A stretch of 64,000 nucleotides of DNA from Cylicocyclus nassatus (GCA_958299035.1 CATQJL010000001.1:19885433-19949432); one strand, 5' to 3'. Numbered from the stretch's first letter, positions 43,254-54,510 are shown. Made by a program: numbers and translations. Notes: a model not told the origin generated them from the letters alone.

Positions 43254-44529
43254 TCAGTTACCTGCCTGTACCAACCCCCAGCGCCGTAGTTCAAACATTG
43301 CAAAAAAATCATAAACCAATAGAAGTAATGGGTATCTTCTGAAATGGTTATCATATTTGCAATCGGCATGCTCGCTTACTCCCATGTGCCGACTCCGCAG
43401 CCCCGTAGCTCGAACTTTGCAAAATCGATAAAATGATAAAAGTAATTGATAATTAAAAACTAATATTGTATTCGTAATCAACATGCTCGTTACCCCCTGT
43501 GCCAACTCCCAGCCCCGTAATTCAAAATTGGCAAAAAATCGATAAAATGATAAAAGTAATGGGCATTTTTGAGAATGGTGATCATATTCGTAATCAGCAT
43601 GCTCGTTACCCCCTGTGCTAACTCCCAGCCCCTTGATTCAAAATTGGCAAATCGATAAAATGATAAAAGTGATGAGCATTTTTGAAAATGGTTATTATAT
43701 TCGTAATCAGCACGTTTGCTTACCCCCCTGCGCCAACTCTCAGCCCCGTAACTTGAACTTTGCAAAAAAAATCGATGAAATGATAAAAATAACTGATAAT
43801 TTTTAAAAACTAACATTGTATTCGTAATCAGCATGCTCGACTACCCCCTGTGCCAACTCTCAGCCAAGTAGCTTGAACTTTGCAAAAAAATCGATAAAAT
43901 GATAAAAATAACTGATAATTCTAAAAACTAACATTGTATTCGTAATCAGCATGCTCGATTACCCCTCTGTGCCAACTCCCAGCCCCGTAGTTCAAAATTT
44001 GCAAATGATCGATAAATTTGGCAGAAGTAGTCAAGTTTCCATACTGGAAACCGGCAGACACTAAACACCATCGACCAGAAAAACACCATCGAGGACCTAC
44101 AGACAGCATCAACAACACGCAAGCATGCTTATCCACCAGCGTACAGACAAGTACACCATTCGGTTTTATATATATAGAAGGATGATTGGAAAGTGGCTTA
44201 TGATTTGCTGAAACTACATTATCTCTTGAGAACAATTCAACAGTGCCATCCAAGTGATATAAGTTACTTTTTCTGTTTATGCTGTGGGCTTCGGACGCGT
44301 GCTTTCATTGCTATCTCTTGGTGATGTCTATACATGACCTGCCTGCATCTCACCGCTGATTTGTACGCTTTGCAGGTATGAAGCTCGGCTAGCAGTTATC
44401 GTACAAGCTTTCTAGTAGACCCATTCTAAAAAGTTAAACGTTTCAAGAGAGTGCGATGTTAGCTATACTTCAGATACTAGTTTGATGCAAAATTAATGTT
44501 TCTTATCATGAATGTAGAGAAGGCATACA

Positions 44530-45165
44530 AACGTGTAAATTTCATCATTTGATAGAGCAAAACAATTTAACAAAATAGTATTCGAACAACCGCAAAAGAT
44601 TCGACCTACATGAAGTTTCGGGAAAAAACTAGAATTGCGAATATCATGAATTAAATTCCCATCTAAAAGATCCTACGAATTCTAAAAATGGTCAAGCATA
44701 TACGGTACGTCCGTACACTTGTCACATTTTTTTTCGACTAGAAGTTGGAAAAAACATGTCGTTTTTGTTTTTCGAGTTTCTTCCCTGTTAAAGTCGATAT
44801 TTCTCGACAAAGCGCACGAAAGAAGGCTGAAAACGTATTGTTTTACTTCCAGCGACTCTGAGTATGAAATTTTCTTTGTCGGGACAATCCAGCATTGCTA
44901 TTGCTAGAACACACCAATCTTATTTTCGACTACAAGCCATGAAAAAAACTACAACAAGTGTAGTATAAATTAATGCGACAAATAACTGTCGTGAGCAAGT
45001 TGGAAGTTTGAAGATTTTTCTAGACGATTCTTCGTCGTCGGAATTCTGATTTCTGGTTATTCAAATATTTTCGAACATTGCTTCCAAACTTCACGATATA
45101 GAGGTTTTTCAAGCTATCTTGTAGAGCTTTAATTGCTCACTCATATGTTATATTTATTCGAATTT
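44530..45165. mobile_element. Degenerate mariner-like foldback
   Basis: Left part GATAGAGCAAAACAATTT and right part GAGCAAGTTGGAAGTTTG...CTTGTAGAGCTTTAATTGCTC are the inner arms of the mariner MITE family (compare 14700-14860 and 15280-15440). Terminal TTAGGTTG sequences are lost. 44171-44529 and 45166-45631 hold nothing I can name. Confidence 0.45.
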
Positions 45166-45631
45166 TCAAATTCGAGTTTTTTATCTACTCCAGCGCAATG
45201 CACTTACACCAATTACGGATCGATTTCATGACTATAGGAGTTCCTAACTGCAACAGGATTGCAGAGCTTGACCTAAAACAGTGCAGAACCTTTGGCGGTT
45301 CGAGTCAAACAATGCAATCACCCTCATTGCCCTTTCATTCACCTCTCCTCTTCTATAGCCATGTTACGAGTATCACAAGTTCATAAATATCAAGAACACA
45401 AAAGTCCCAAAGTACATGTTTATTAGAGGTTGTGAGGCAGATCAAACGTGTAATGCAACTACATATCGCAACGGGAGGTCCTAAACGGGCACCTATAGTG
45501 AGAGGGGGAGAGGGTGGGTCGTAAGAGAGAGCTGGGGGGAATTTGGATAAAAAACCGTGAGCATAGAAAAAAGTCGAATAGCAAATAAATGTTACGTACT
45601 CCCTACAATAAATTATAAAATGCATCTCTCA

Positions 45632-46095
45632 CAAGGGAGGTCCGATTAGTCGAAGTGGCCTTTCCAAATGAGTTCTACACCTCTTTGAAAACCATAAAAT
45701 GCTGATTCCAAATCTGTCTTTACTATCTGCCGAGTGCTTCTGCATGCCGAGCTATGAATATTTTCTTAATGCGAAAAAATGAACGCATGGTCTAGAAAAA
45801 ATTGAATTTCACGGTCTTTTCAGCGCTCAAATAGAGCAGTGTTGAGCATGAGCGTTTTGGACAGGTATTATCAAAATGGGGTGGTCTGATAATCAACATT
45901 GTATCATTTGAGCGATTCTGATGAATTTTGTGCTAATTGAGCATTTAATTTTTTTAACTAAAAAAATGCTCATAACTCAACGTGTAGAGGAGCTTGGCAG
46001 ATAGCAAAGACAGATTTGGAATCAGCGTCCGATGCTCTTTATAGTCGTACCCATGTCATCTGAAAAGGCCATTTCGACCAAACGGACCTCCCTTG
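45632..46095. mobile_element. Tc5-like foldback 3, 464 bp, TCA target
   Basis: CAAGGGAGGTCCG / CGGACCTCCCTTG ends with TCA on both sides (45629-45631, 46096-46098). The arms continue to near the centre and share AATCAGCGT and GGCC-TTTCC motifs with sister copies. No coding capacity. Almost the same length as foldback 1. Confidence 0.8.
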
Positions 46096-46140
46096 TCAAT
46101 CGCACATATCCTTTACTTCTCAAAATTAGGATCTTTTTTC

Positions 46141-46431
46141 CTACATAATGTCGCAAACGGGGATCGTACTTGCTGGTCTCAAGCATAATTGAAAATTCAA
46201 TAAACACTCAAGTACGCAAAACACTGTTGAAGGCATGAATGTGTAAATGCTGATTGCACCGATTGGCTTGAAATTTTTGATTCGAAGCGCTGAAGCCTTA
46301 CGCACCAAACAAAACGCATATAATAGTTTGTAAATCTTTTCATAATGTTCCTCATATGGCCCAAACAACTTAGCTGTACATAAAAATTGCCCTGCTATAT
46401 TTGTGCAAGATTTGGTTCTATTGCATAGCAA
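46141..46431 (-). CDS. Possible exon, 96 codons
   Basis: An open minus-strand frame with seven or eight cysteines and a FGPYEEHYEKIYKLL stretch, then a hydrophobic segment near its end. Composition is protein-like, but no splice site, signal peptide or family is evident. A plus-strand frame (46432-46698) next to it is equally anonymous. Confidence 0.25.
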   Translation of the reverse strand: MLCNRTKSCTNIAGQFLCTAKLFGPYEEHYEKIYKLLYAFCLVRKASALRIKNFKPIGAISIYTFMPSTVFCVLECLLNFQLCLRPASTIPVCDIM

Positions 46432-46940
46432 ATGGATTTTCTGGTAAATCTGTATATGACAACAAAAATAAGAAAAAAGATCGTATCTGGGTCGCGTCTA
46501 AATTTCTTCGAAGCTAGGGAATGTCCGCTGCAATTTGTTGTATTATGGCGCTATCCTCCTACTATCCTGAGAATTTCAAGCTGTCTGCGTTTTCAGAGTA
46601 GTTTACACATTTCAAGCTCAAAAGTCCCAGTTTTTGGTTTTAGGATCGCATATAAATTTGCAAAGCCTCTAAGCTTTTTTCGAGCTCACTGCTCTTAAAT
46701 GCCTGCAACTTTTTTGTCAATTGTCTAAGCACTCTACTACACGACCCCATTATTAAAACCTGGCAGCCTTTTCCTGATTCAATCACGAATTTTTAAAGTA
46801 CCGGCTCATGCACGTTTTTGGCATCTTTGTAAAATCTTTGAAATTGTTTATTCGCGTAAAATATTGGCGCAAGTGAAAAATACTCAAGGTTGCAATTTTT
46901 TACTTCTCAACGATAACATTTCTTCCTTTTACAAGAAAAG

Positions 46941-46992
46941 TACCCCTGACCGAGATTGAACCCAAGACTGTCATCATTGTCTGAAGCGTTCT
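46941..46992 (-). pseudogene. tRNA-like 3' half
   Basis: The minus strand reads CGCTTCAGACAATGATGACA and then TTGGGTTCAATCTCGGTCAGG, which fits an anticodon arm plus B box (GGTTCAATC). The 5' half is not recognisable. A relic or tRNA-derived repeat. Confidence 0.35.
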
Positions 46993-47116
46993 TATTTCCA
47001 GAACCATAATGAATGTTTTTTAATACGTTAAGTAAGACATGAAAATCATGCCAAACACTCATGATTGCAGAAAAATTTTTTTATTTGTCATTAGAAATCA
47101 AATGATCATAAAGCAA

Positions 47117-47329
47117 TCAATCATGAGGATTAAAAAGGATTATCCCGTGTTCCTGAAATTTCTTAGTTGCTACATTCCAGCGTGTGCACATTTGGTAGTG
47201 GGTATCAGTATGAAGCACTCCTTTACTGTCCATCTTTCTTGTGACTACAGTCAGTACAGCCAAATCTTTGTAGAATTCTCCCACTTTCTGAGAGGGTTTT
47301 TGGAAGGTCAGCATTACTTGCATTATCAT
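47117..47329 (-). CDS. Possible exon, minus strand
   Basis: A 70-codon frame with even composition (LTFQKPSQKVGEFYKDLAVL, then RKMDSKGVLHTDTHY). It is open upstream to about 47340. It lies 40 bp downstream of the frame at 47370-47648 on the same strand, and the two may be exons of one gene. No motif recognised. Confidence 0.35.
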   Translation of the reverse strand: MIMQVMLTFQKPSQKVGEFYKDLAVLTVVTRKMDSKGVLHTDTHYQMCTRWNVATKKFQEHGIILFNPHD

Positions 47330-47369
47330 CCGTTTGTGAATAGATTTTTCTTCCTCTGACTAGCAATCT

Positions 47370-47648
47370 TCAACATGATTTAGCATCATTTGATGCACAC
47401 CGGCGAAAGCGTATGGAAGAGGGGTCGTACGGTACCTCTAAGGAGGGAGGGGTTTGTAAGAGAGGGTCCCGAAACGCATCAACACGCTTGACACTGGCGT
47501 GACTAATTTTTGAAGAATAATTTATAGCTTCTGCAGGTGAACAGCAGCTGAGAGACATGGACGTCATCAAACGCTGCCGCCGTCTGCCTTCAAAAAATGC
47601 CTCATCTAGTTCTATTGTTCGCAGTGCTCGGTGGAAGATTGGCAACAA
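47370..47648 (-). CDS. Possible exon, minus strand, upstream partner
   Basis: A 92-codon frame rich in Arg, Ser and Pro (an RTIELDEAFFEGRRRQRL stretch, then LQTPPSLEVPYDPSSIRFRR). The style is coding, with balanced codons. It ends in a stop at 47370, but a CCG/GTGTGC donor near 47400 could lead to the next exon. No family recognised. Confidence 0.35.
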   Translation of the reverse strand: MLPIFHRALRTIELDEAFFEGRRRQRLMTSMSLSCCSPAEAINYSSKISHASVKRVDAFRDPLLQTPPSLEVPYDPSSIRFRRCASNDAKSC

Positions 47649-47726
47649 CCTTCAGCACAAATTTTCAGTGTAAAAAATCTCCCTAATTTGTGTAGGCGAA
47701 TACCTAGGACACCCGTTGGGGTACTA

Positions 47727-48645
47727 TTAGGTTGTTACATGAGTCTTGCTACACTTTACTTCTAATGGCGATAAGTCAAGCATCTCATGTTCTTTACAGA
47801 ACTCCAGGATACCACTCTGTAGATCAAAGCAAGCTCTACGGGATGATATGCAAAAGTTCGCACCAACTTCGACCCACTGTAACTTTGCATCTAAAATCTG
47901 AGTCGTAGTGAAAACTCAAAAATTGCGAAAAATTCATATCTTTGTTCAGAAAAATCCTACGAATCTCCAACTTGCTCATAAAAATTGCCCACTTTACCAA
48001 ACACACAAATGTACATACCGTTGCTGGATTTTTTTCCTCATCTAGTTGAGAAAACGAAAATTTTCTTGTTTTTACGAAGACGAAGCTATGCTGTTTTTAA
48101 TCATGTAGCTGATTCTACAAGCCCTTATAAGTATAATCGTAAATTTTCAGCTTTCCAGAAGCTCTAATTTTCGAAAATTACATGATTTAGCATGTAACAC
48201 CTGAGTGAAAAAAGCCAAATACGGTATTTGAAAATTAGAGCTTCTGGAAACCTGAAAATTTACGATTATACTTACAAGAGGTTGTAGTATACAACTACAT
48301 GATTAGAAACAGCATAACTCCTTTTCGTAAAAACAAGAAACATTTCGCTTTCTCAATTTCTAGATGAACAAAAAATCCAGCAACGGCGCATATGAGTGTC
48401 TGACATAGTGTGCAATTTTTACGATCAAGTTGGAGATTTGTAGGGGTTCTTTGAACAGATATATGAATTTGCGATTTTTTGAGCTTTCAGTACGATTTAG
48501 TTTTTGCAGCTATTGCGAACTTTTGCATATCGTCTTGTAGAGCTTGCTTTGCTCTATCGAATAGTACCCTGAAGCCCTGTAAAGATTATAAGGTGCATGT
48601 CGCCGTAAGAAGTTAAAGTGTAACAAGACTTATGTAACAACCTAA
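47727..48645. mobile_element. Mariner-like foldback MITE, 919 bp
   Basis: Ends TTAGGTTGTTACATGAGTCT / AGACTTATGTAACAACCTAA, TA at 47725-47726 and 48646-48647. The arms hold AAAGCAAGCTCTAC and its inverse and are symmetrical to within about 80 bp of the centre (near 48200). No transposase. Confidence 0.8.
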
Positions 48646-48839
48646 TAAAACAATCACATCCAACGACGAAGCCTAGACAACCTGTACATTTTTTGCCCTT
48701 CTGGCTAATCGTCTTCACGGTCCATGACTTTTTTCAACAATTTGTGAGTCTGTGAAAATTGTCTTCACCCCTTTCACTAAGAATTTTGAACAATCGAACC
48801 CAGGCAGGACATACATTTTTTAAAAGTGGAGCGCAAAGC

Positions 48840-49029
48840 GAATCTAATGACGTTTACGTTGTCGCTGCTTCTCGTCTACGGGTGCTACATTTTTTTCTTT
48901 CAAAAATCCATGAAGTTTCAAAATCACTTACAATCTAATACACATTTAATATTCGTTTATATATTCCTAAATCATATTAGGAAGGAAACAGAGCGATCCC
49001 GATTTTGCCGTTGCTGCACCTCCGTCTAG
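48840..49029 (+). CDS. Possible first exon with signal peptide or anchor
   Basis: ATG at 48847 starts a hydrophobic leader (MTFTLSLLLVYGCYIFFF) encoded with more GC-rich codons than the surroundings, then a polar stretch. An acceptor-like CATATTAG/GAAGG lies at 48980. The frame ends with a cysteine-rich tail at 49027. It could be a small secreted or membrane peptide. Confidence 0.3.
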
Positions 49030-50819
49030 GTTAATAAAGAATTTGTGATGTTGAGTTTAAGACTTCAGCGAAGTTCTCCCGTCCAGAAAGTTCCGTTTTC
49101 GTTTGTTTCTTCTCTTCTCTCAATAAGACTTGTGAACATCGACTAAGCTTGTAGAAGTGAGCTGAAAGTGAGGCGGTTACATTATGCCTTCCGAACATTG
49201 ACCATATGTGTAGGAAAAGCTGAAAGTGAGCCCTGTTGCAGTTTGTCTTTAAGGTTCTTTCCTCTCAATGATATTTGTAAGTTTTATAGTTTTAAATAAA
49301 ACGAAGATTATTCATATGTAGGCTGATCGCTGTCGTATCATTTACAGGTTTGAGCAAACAATAATTCTGTTTTTCCTCCATCCTCTTCATTCATAGTTGT
49401 TATGAATACGTGTACACCATAACTCCACTACAATGAAACTTGAAAGCGCGCTAATCATGAAACAATATTGAATCGGAACACAAGGCTTGCCCCAAAAATA
49501 GCGAGAGTTTTTTTAGAAAGGCATAGGCAACTATTAGGTTGTTACATAAGTCTTGTTACACTCTGACTGCTTACGGCGATAAGTCATAACTCCACATTTT
49601 CAATGGGGCGCCAGGGTATCATTCGGTGAAGCAAAGCAAGTCCTGCAAGACTTCATATGCAGGTTCGCACTAGTAGACATTCATATACACCGTTGCTGTA
49701 TTGATTACTCAGCTAAAAATCGAGAAAATCAAAAATTGTTCTAGCACAAGTAATTGTTTACTACAGCCTCTCATAACAACCGTAATTTTCAACTTCACAC
49801 AAAAGCTAGTCTCGAGTATATCAAATTTAGCTCTTCTTACTCGGGTGTTCTATGCTTAAATCAACATTTCTCAAGATAGGGTTTGCGGAAGTTTGAGAAT
49901 TTTTGGCTATACCTTTAAACCTGTAGTAAACAATTAACTGCGTTGAAACAGCGAAGCTTCGTCTTTGCGTATGTACAGAAATTTTGGGTTTTTGTTTTCT
50001 AGCTAAAAATACAGCAACGGTATATATATATATATATATAAATGTCTGTGAAATGTTGTTTTTATAAGTAAGTGGGAAATCCGTAGGATATTTTTGAACA
50101 ATGATAATTTTTTGATTTTTTTGAGCATTGACTACGACTGAGATTTCGACTTCAAACTTGCTGCGGATCGAAGCTAGGGCGAACCTGCACATGACACTTG
50201 TGGAGCTTGCTTTGCTCTACAGAACGGTTTCTTAACAAGGGATGGATACCAACATTAGTCGGCGATTGTAGACGGGATGTATATCATTAAAGGCGTCTTT
50301 GAACGCTAATTCCAAATCTGCTTTCCTTTTTTTTGCGGAATAGATTTCCGAAAGAAGTTATAAGCGTTTAAATTTGCCGAGCATTGAGTTGCTTAAGATC
50401 AATGAAAAGCTTTAAAACAATATCTATAGAAGCGTCGGCTTTGTTCCTTCCTTGCAAACAATATACTGGATACCAAACTGATCTTCCACTTTCCTGTGTT
50501 TTTGTATAGCTTTTCGCCAATTTTAGGCCATATAAACCTTGGCAAATTTGACATCAAACGCTCATAACTTCTTTCGAAAACGTGTTCCTCAAAAAAGGAA
50601 AGCAGATTTGGAATCAGCGTTTGAAGCATAGTTGCGATTGGGAGAGTGATGGGTCTTACCCCCTTCACTTTGAGGCCAAACTCCGGATGACCCCCTTCGC
50701 ATGGGCTAAGATTGATTGTACTCTGACAATATAAAATAAAAATCGTTATCAAAAGGTTTTGCAGACTAAGTACCTCAAACAACAAGTGCGCTCATAAATT
50801 TACAAAAAAATACGGTATT

Positions 50820-51345
50820 TATGTTTATTTATATTATCTTATATATAAAGCTGAATGTGTGTATGTATGTATGTATGTCTGTATGTATGTATGTACGTAT
50901 GTGCGGAGTAGAAATTTTTATTTCTGAACCGATTTGGATCAAACTTGGCACACACACACTTCGGGGCAGGGAGCTTGTCATAGGCTACTTTTCGTTATCG
51001 ATCGATATCGATTTTATCGATTTTTATCGATTTCTTTGCTGAGTTCACCTACGGGGCTGGGAGTTGGCACAGGGGGGTAATCGAGCATGGGGATTCCGAA
51101 TACAATATTAGTTTTCAGGATTATCGATTACTTTTATCGATTTTATCGATTTCTCCAAAGTTTGAGCTACAGGGCTGGGAATTGGCACAGGGGGGTAAGT
51201 GGGTATGCTGATTTCGAAAACAACCCAGGGAACGGGAAATGAAGTGTAGAAGTGGGCACAGGGAAAGGCTGTACAGTGATAGGCATGGGACCTTTGTTAC
51301 AGTGTTTTGACAGGGCCGAGCGGAGCCGAGTAAGCAAGCTAGTTT
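50820..51345 (-). repeat. Short full-length copy of the dispersed repeat
   Basis: In minus orientation, from (GTAT)n GTCT and TTTGGATCAAACTTGGCAC through two AATCGATAAAATCGAT units to CCGAGTAAGCAAGCTAGTTT. Both ends of the family are present in about 520 bp, which shows that the minisatellite number varies between copies (compare about eight units at 43-44 kb). Confidence 0.7.
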
Positions 51346-51351
51346 ATTTAA

Positions 51352-52620
51352 AAATGAGCATCTACAGAAGCACAAACTCTTTCCGTGCATTCATAAATAC
51401 GTCCAAGCGTTATAGTTCCATGAAAATTAATCAATCTTATTTTAGTAATATAAACAACACTTCTTTGTTCAAAGCTACAACTCTTTTGGGTAAATCGCGA
51501 CGGTAAGTGAGGACACAAAATCAGTTGATTTTTGAAGTACATAAAATCCCTCATATCTCGCGACACAGAAGACCTAGAAAAAGGCGACGTTCTACATCGA
51601 TTCTTCATGACCTCAGCTTTCGAATGGTATACAGCATGTTAGGGTGCCAACACATTGTAAGAGCGAGGTGGAGCAAGCTAGTAGTAGAAAATGGGCTGTG
51701 GATTGACATCGTTATCAGCACTAACGGGAACGCGAGCGAACGCGTCTATTAGCGTGCTTATCGTTATATGTTTATGTTTTTTAGTAAAAAAATGCGCTTT
51801 TGATTGACAGTTGTGCCATTATCAGCACATGCTCAAATGGGAGATTGGTGAATTTCCACACCTTCACACAAAAACCCGCCCATTTCTGGAATCTTTACTC
51901 TGTATATCTAGTGCTGAAGAAGGTCACTTTCGTGAAAACGCTCTAGACTCACCTAATTGTAGAGAATGGTTGGTTTCAATGAATCAAAAACTTCAAGGCA
52001 TTCAGAAGAACAACATATCACTAAAATATTCTTCAATGTTTTGGAAAGGTTGGCAGTTGGAAGAAGAAACGGCAGGCAAAATACTATACAAAATCGCAAT
52101 GACTCGCATCTGATCCAGTTCAAGTTCGAGGCAGAAGGAGAATTTTACGCCTATGTAAATGTTGTCGACATCGATACAGAATAGACAACTGAGCGAAACT
52201 CTCTTTTTCGCACATCAGAAATCCAAGCAGATTGCCTAGTTTCAATGAGGAAATGTCCAAGAAGTCCATTGCTGATCTTCAGGTTGCTGAAGATTTCAAG
52301 GCTGCTAAATCCACGAACATGGATATGAACAAAAGGAAGGTGTTAGTACAAAGCATAGCTACTGCTCTTAGATCCCGATTGGAGTACGAACTTAAACCCT
52401 GTGCTTTATGCTGCTGGAAGTATCTCGCCTTGTGACATTATGACCTATGATATTGAAAGAACCAACGCGCAGCATAGTATCTACTTTTTTCGGCTATTCC
52501 GCAGATGCTGTTGAAGAAGAAGTTGAGCAGCTTTCTCGTCAGCTAACAAGGCGTATGCCAGAGGAGGTAAAGCCGGAGTTCGACAAGGCCCAAAAAGTAT
52601 GCAATATTTCCTTCCCGTGT
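51352..52620 (+). pseudogene. Exon-like frames inside the Tc5-like element
   Basis: 51352-51503 encodes 50 residues (start MSIYRSTNSFRAFIN, Ser/Asn/Arg-rich, mitochondrial-presequence-like) ending at ACG/GTAAGT. Further open pieces follow on the same strand: 51811-52110, 52090-52182 (LIQFKFEAEGEFYAYV), 52232-52400 (a SKKSIADLQVAEDFKAAK stretch) and 52447-52600 (an ADAVEEEVEQLSRQL coiled stretch). Frames shift between them without clear splice sites. It is either a captured, decayed host gene or an unrecognised transposon protein. Confidence 0.35.
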
Positions 52621-52667
52621 TGCGAAAGCATGTGCGATCTGGCTCTTTCCCCATTTCTCTCTTCTTC

Positions 52668-52765
52668 CCCCCCCCAGGCTCACATACCCCCTTCACCCTG
52701 GAGGTTCGGAAACAGCCAAGACCCCCTTCACCTAGGAAGAGCCCGGCTCCCCCTATCGCACCTAT
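52668..52765. mobile_element. Solitary end of the CAGAGGTGCGATAG hAT family
   Basis: Reads CCCCTTCAC repeats, then AGCCCGGCTCCCCCTATCGC and ACCTA, parallel to the terminal 110 bp of the element at 20112-21817. The matching other end is not found. Confidence 0.55.
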
Positions 52766-52904
52766 AGTTTGAAGGCGAGTCTAATGATTTACATTTCATC
52801 TACAAACGCCAACTAATGTTGGTATCCTTCCCTTGTAAGGCCTTGCGAATATAAACTGTATGACTTATCGCCGTAAATAATCGAAGCGTAACAAGACCTG
52901 CGTG

Positions 52905-52953
52905 AAAAGGATATACGGGTTGAAACTTGAAATTTCAACCCGTATATCCTTTT
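52905..52953. repeat. Perfect 21-bp hairpin
   Basis: Arms AAAAGGATATACGGGTTGAAA and the exact inverse around a 7-bp loop. It directly adjoins the truncated mariner end. Confidence 0.8.
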
Positions 52954-53460
52954 CGGTGGCATACAATATATTTACCATACATATTGGATATTCTAATCTA
53001 GGCAAATTGAAATTCTAACAAAAATTCCAATTACGACCTTAGAGGGATCCAGTTAGTAGAAATTCAATTTAGTAAAAAAGAGTAGGTCTCAAAAGAGACG
53101 AAATGAAATTAGAGGTTGATTGACCTACTAGCATTTTTAAGGATCGCAAATCAAAGAAAATGAGCCTTGTGTATATAAGCTTTCATCGCCGCTGCATGGT
53201 AATAACATTTTTCTGTGCACCAGCAGAAACTGCATAATTGCCTACCTCGTTCTTATATCAAACGGATTTGCTGAATCTGCAAGAATCTAAAATTACATAT
53301 TTGAAAAGGCATAGCACTCTCTAAAGTAGCAGCTGAAGGGCACGAAAGTACGTGCGCCCTAACAGGATGACCTTACGGTATGACTAACAGCGCAGGTTGA
53401 ACCTTGAATGGAAATCTTCTTTGTTAGTCTAAAATAACTTCTAATCAAACCCACTTCACC
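52954..53460. other. Unassigned stretch
   Basis: AT-rich, no repeat copy, no exon. Nothing supported. Confidence 0.3.
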
Positions 53461-53462
53461 CG

Positions 53463-53689
53463 CCTATAAATGCTTTTGCTGCCAAACTTTGGTGAATGGC
53501 GCACCTCTTTGCAACTTTTGCCGTAAGTATCACCAACTATGTCTTTCATCCATAATCAAGGAGATTTCAGACGTTCTCTGTTTCTCTGCTAAAAATTGCC
53601 CTTTTCCTTCACTTTATGTGAGAGGGTTGTATGAAGAATTGCAGAAGATTTCATTCAGCCTTGCAGTGATAGTAAACTGCTTCCATTAG
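53463..53689 (+). CDS. Possible cysteine-rich, zinc-ribbon-like exon
   Basis: The frame reads YKCFCCQTLVNGAPLCNFC followed by RKYHQLC, giving C-x-C-C-x9-C-x2-C, which could bind zinc, then a helical tail to a stop at 53687. A GTAAGT donor at about 53522 and a TTTCAG acceptor 48 nt later offer an alternative spliced reading. No family assigned. Confidence 0.3.
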
Positions 53690-53901
53690 AAGAATTTTTG
53701 TTCTGTTTGTAGCTTGGCGCTCCGGAATATCTTCTAGTGCAGTGAAGAGTGAAAAAGTGTTGATACCGCACACGGTTTCGGATGCTTTTAGTTTGTTGCC
53801 ACCTTGTGGACCATGTCAAAAATGTCAATGTCAAAAAGAATACGTCAAAAAGACCGTGGCTGGATCTTTTGATAATTTAGAGTGAATTCAACTATTAGGC
53901 G

Positions 53902-54279
53902 CTAGATGAGTTTTGTAACATCTCCATAACTTTTCCTTTTTGGATGCAGCGCTCTTTCTTTGAGCATTTCTATTCTTTTTAAATGTAGCGCTCTCTTTTT
54001 CAAAGTTACATTGAGTTGTTCCGAAAATAATGTAACATCACGGCTATCACGAAATATAGCTGCATAGTCAACAAAATGGGTTATAGACAGAGTCGAGCAA
54101 GAGATGTGGCACAATGCGCTGGATACGACCCCCTCCCCCACCAGCATTATCGCTTGCCTGCCGTAGGCATGACATAAAGGTCTACCATGCATAGTTAGGC
54201 ACATACTCGTAATTATCATGTCAAATAACCACCATGGGCAAGTTTTAACAAATTCTGAAGGTTCCCAATATTGGACCAT
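53902..54279 (-). other. 125-codon open frame, coding doubtful
   Basis: The minus-strand frame is open but contains internally repeated short motifs (RALHLKRIEMLKERALHPKR) that come from a DNA-level duplication of TTTGGATGCAGCGCTC. I cannot support a gene. Confidence 0.2.
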
Positions 54280-54299
54280 TTAATGAACTGATCATTTTC

Positions 54300-54510
54300 G
54301 AACATGATCAACTATGGCCTGTAGTAAAGGTTGATCAGTTCAGGTGAACTGAACTTTATCCATCAGTTGAGCATAGGTTAGATAAACTGATGACCGCCTA
54401 CCTTCTCATGCTATAAGCATGGCGAGTGAACTGATAGTTGACCATCCGTCCGCCTGCTGCAGTCAACTCGTCCACATCAGCTCACGTTCAGTTGAACTGA
54501 ACGTGAACTG
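54300..54510. repeat. Cluster of AGTTCA/TGAACT inverted motifs
   Basis: GATCAGTTCAGGTGAACTGA near 54335 and ACGTTCAGTTGAACTGAACG near 54485 are inverted repeats with 2-bp and 1-bp centres. Single copies of GAACTGAT lie near 54285 and 54430. AGTTCA is a nuclear-receptor-type half-site, but the cluster may simply be a worn foldback. Confidence 0.4.

Larger units (their letters stand above)
42425..44170 (+). repeat. Dispersed repeat with about eight tandem 125-bp units
   Basis: Units of GTAATCAGCATGCTCG, TACCCCCTGTGCCAACTCC, CAGCCCCGTAG and AAAAATCGATAAAATGATAAA repeat from 43255 to 44020 at about 120-130 bp spacing. A first diverged unit at 42430-42574 is split from the rest by the Tc5-like element. 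The right end is CATTCGGTTTTATATATA. Same family as 38755-40683. Confidence 0.75.
50236..52835. mobile_element. Tc5-like element 4, 2.6 kb, TAA target
   Basis: CAAGGGATGGATACCAACATT left, its inverse with CTTCCCTTG right, TAA at 50233-50235 and 52836-52838. It is nested in the mariner-like foldback. The inner left arm repeats the AATCAGCGTTTGAAGC family core. The interior contains a 0.5-kb dispersed repeat (50820-51345), several exon-like frames (51352-52620) and a hAT end (52668-52765). Its length is that expected for a full Tc5-class element, but the coding pieces do not resemble a transposase I can recognise. Confidence 0.65.
49534..52904. mobile_element. Mariner-like foldback split by a Tc5-like element
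   Basis: The left end TTAGGTTGTTACATAAGTCT after TA (49532-49533) belongs to the same subfamily as 47727-48645. The left arm reaches 50235. Its inverted partner resumes at 52839 with a TATGACTTATCGCCGTAA block and GTAACAAGACCT, then stops at about 52904 where a perfect hairpin begins, so the right terminus is lost. Confidence 0.65.

Noticed and set aside
41150..44170. CRISPR-like array
   Set aside because: Units are 125-150 bp, diverged and without unique spacers between identical short repeats; these are eukaryotic minisatellites.
48785..48810. tRNA gene at the GAACCCAGG motif
   Set aside because: A B-box-like sequence alone, with no A box or stems within range.
50018..50040. TA-repeat as an origin or promoter
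   Set aside because: A simple (TA)n microsatellite inside a mariner arm; no other signal.
53902..54279. 125-residue protein
   Set aside because: Internal repeats trace to a short DNA duplication; no splice site, motif or conserved copy.
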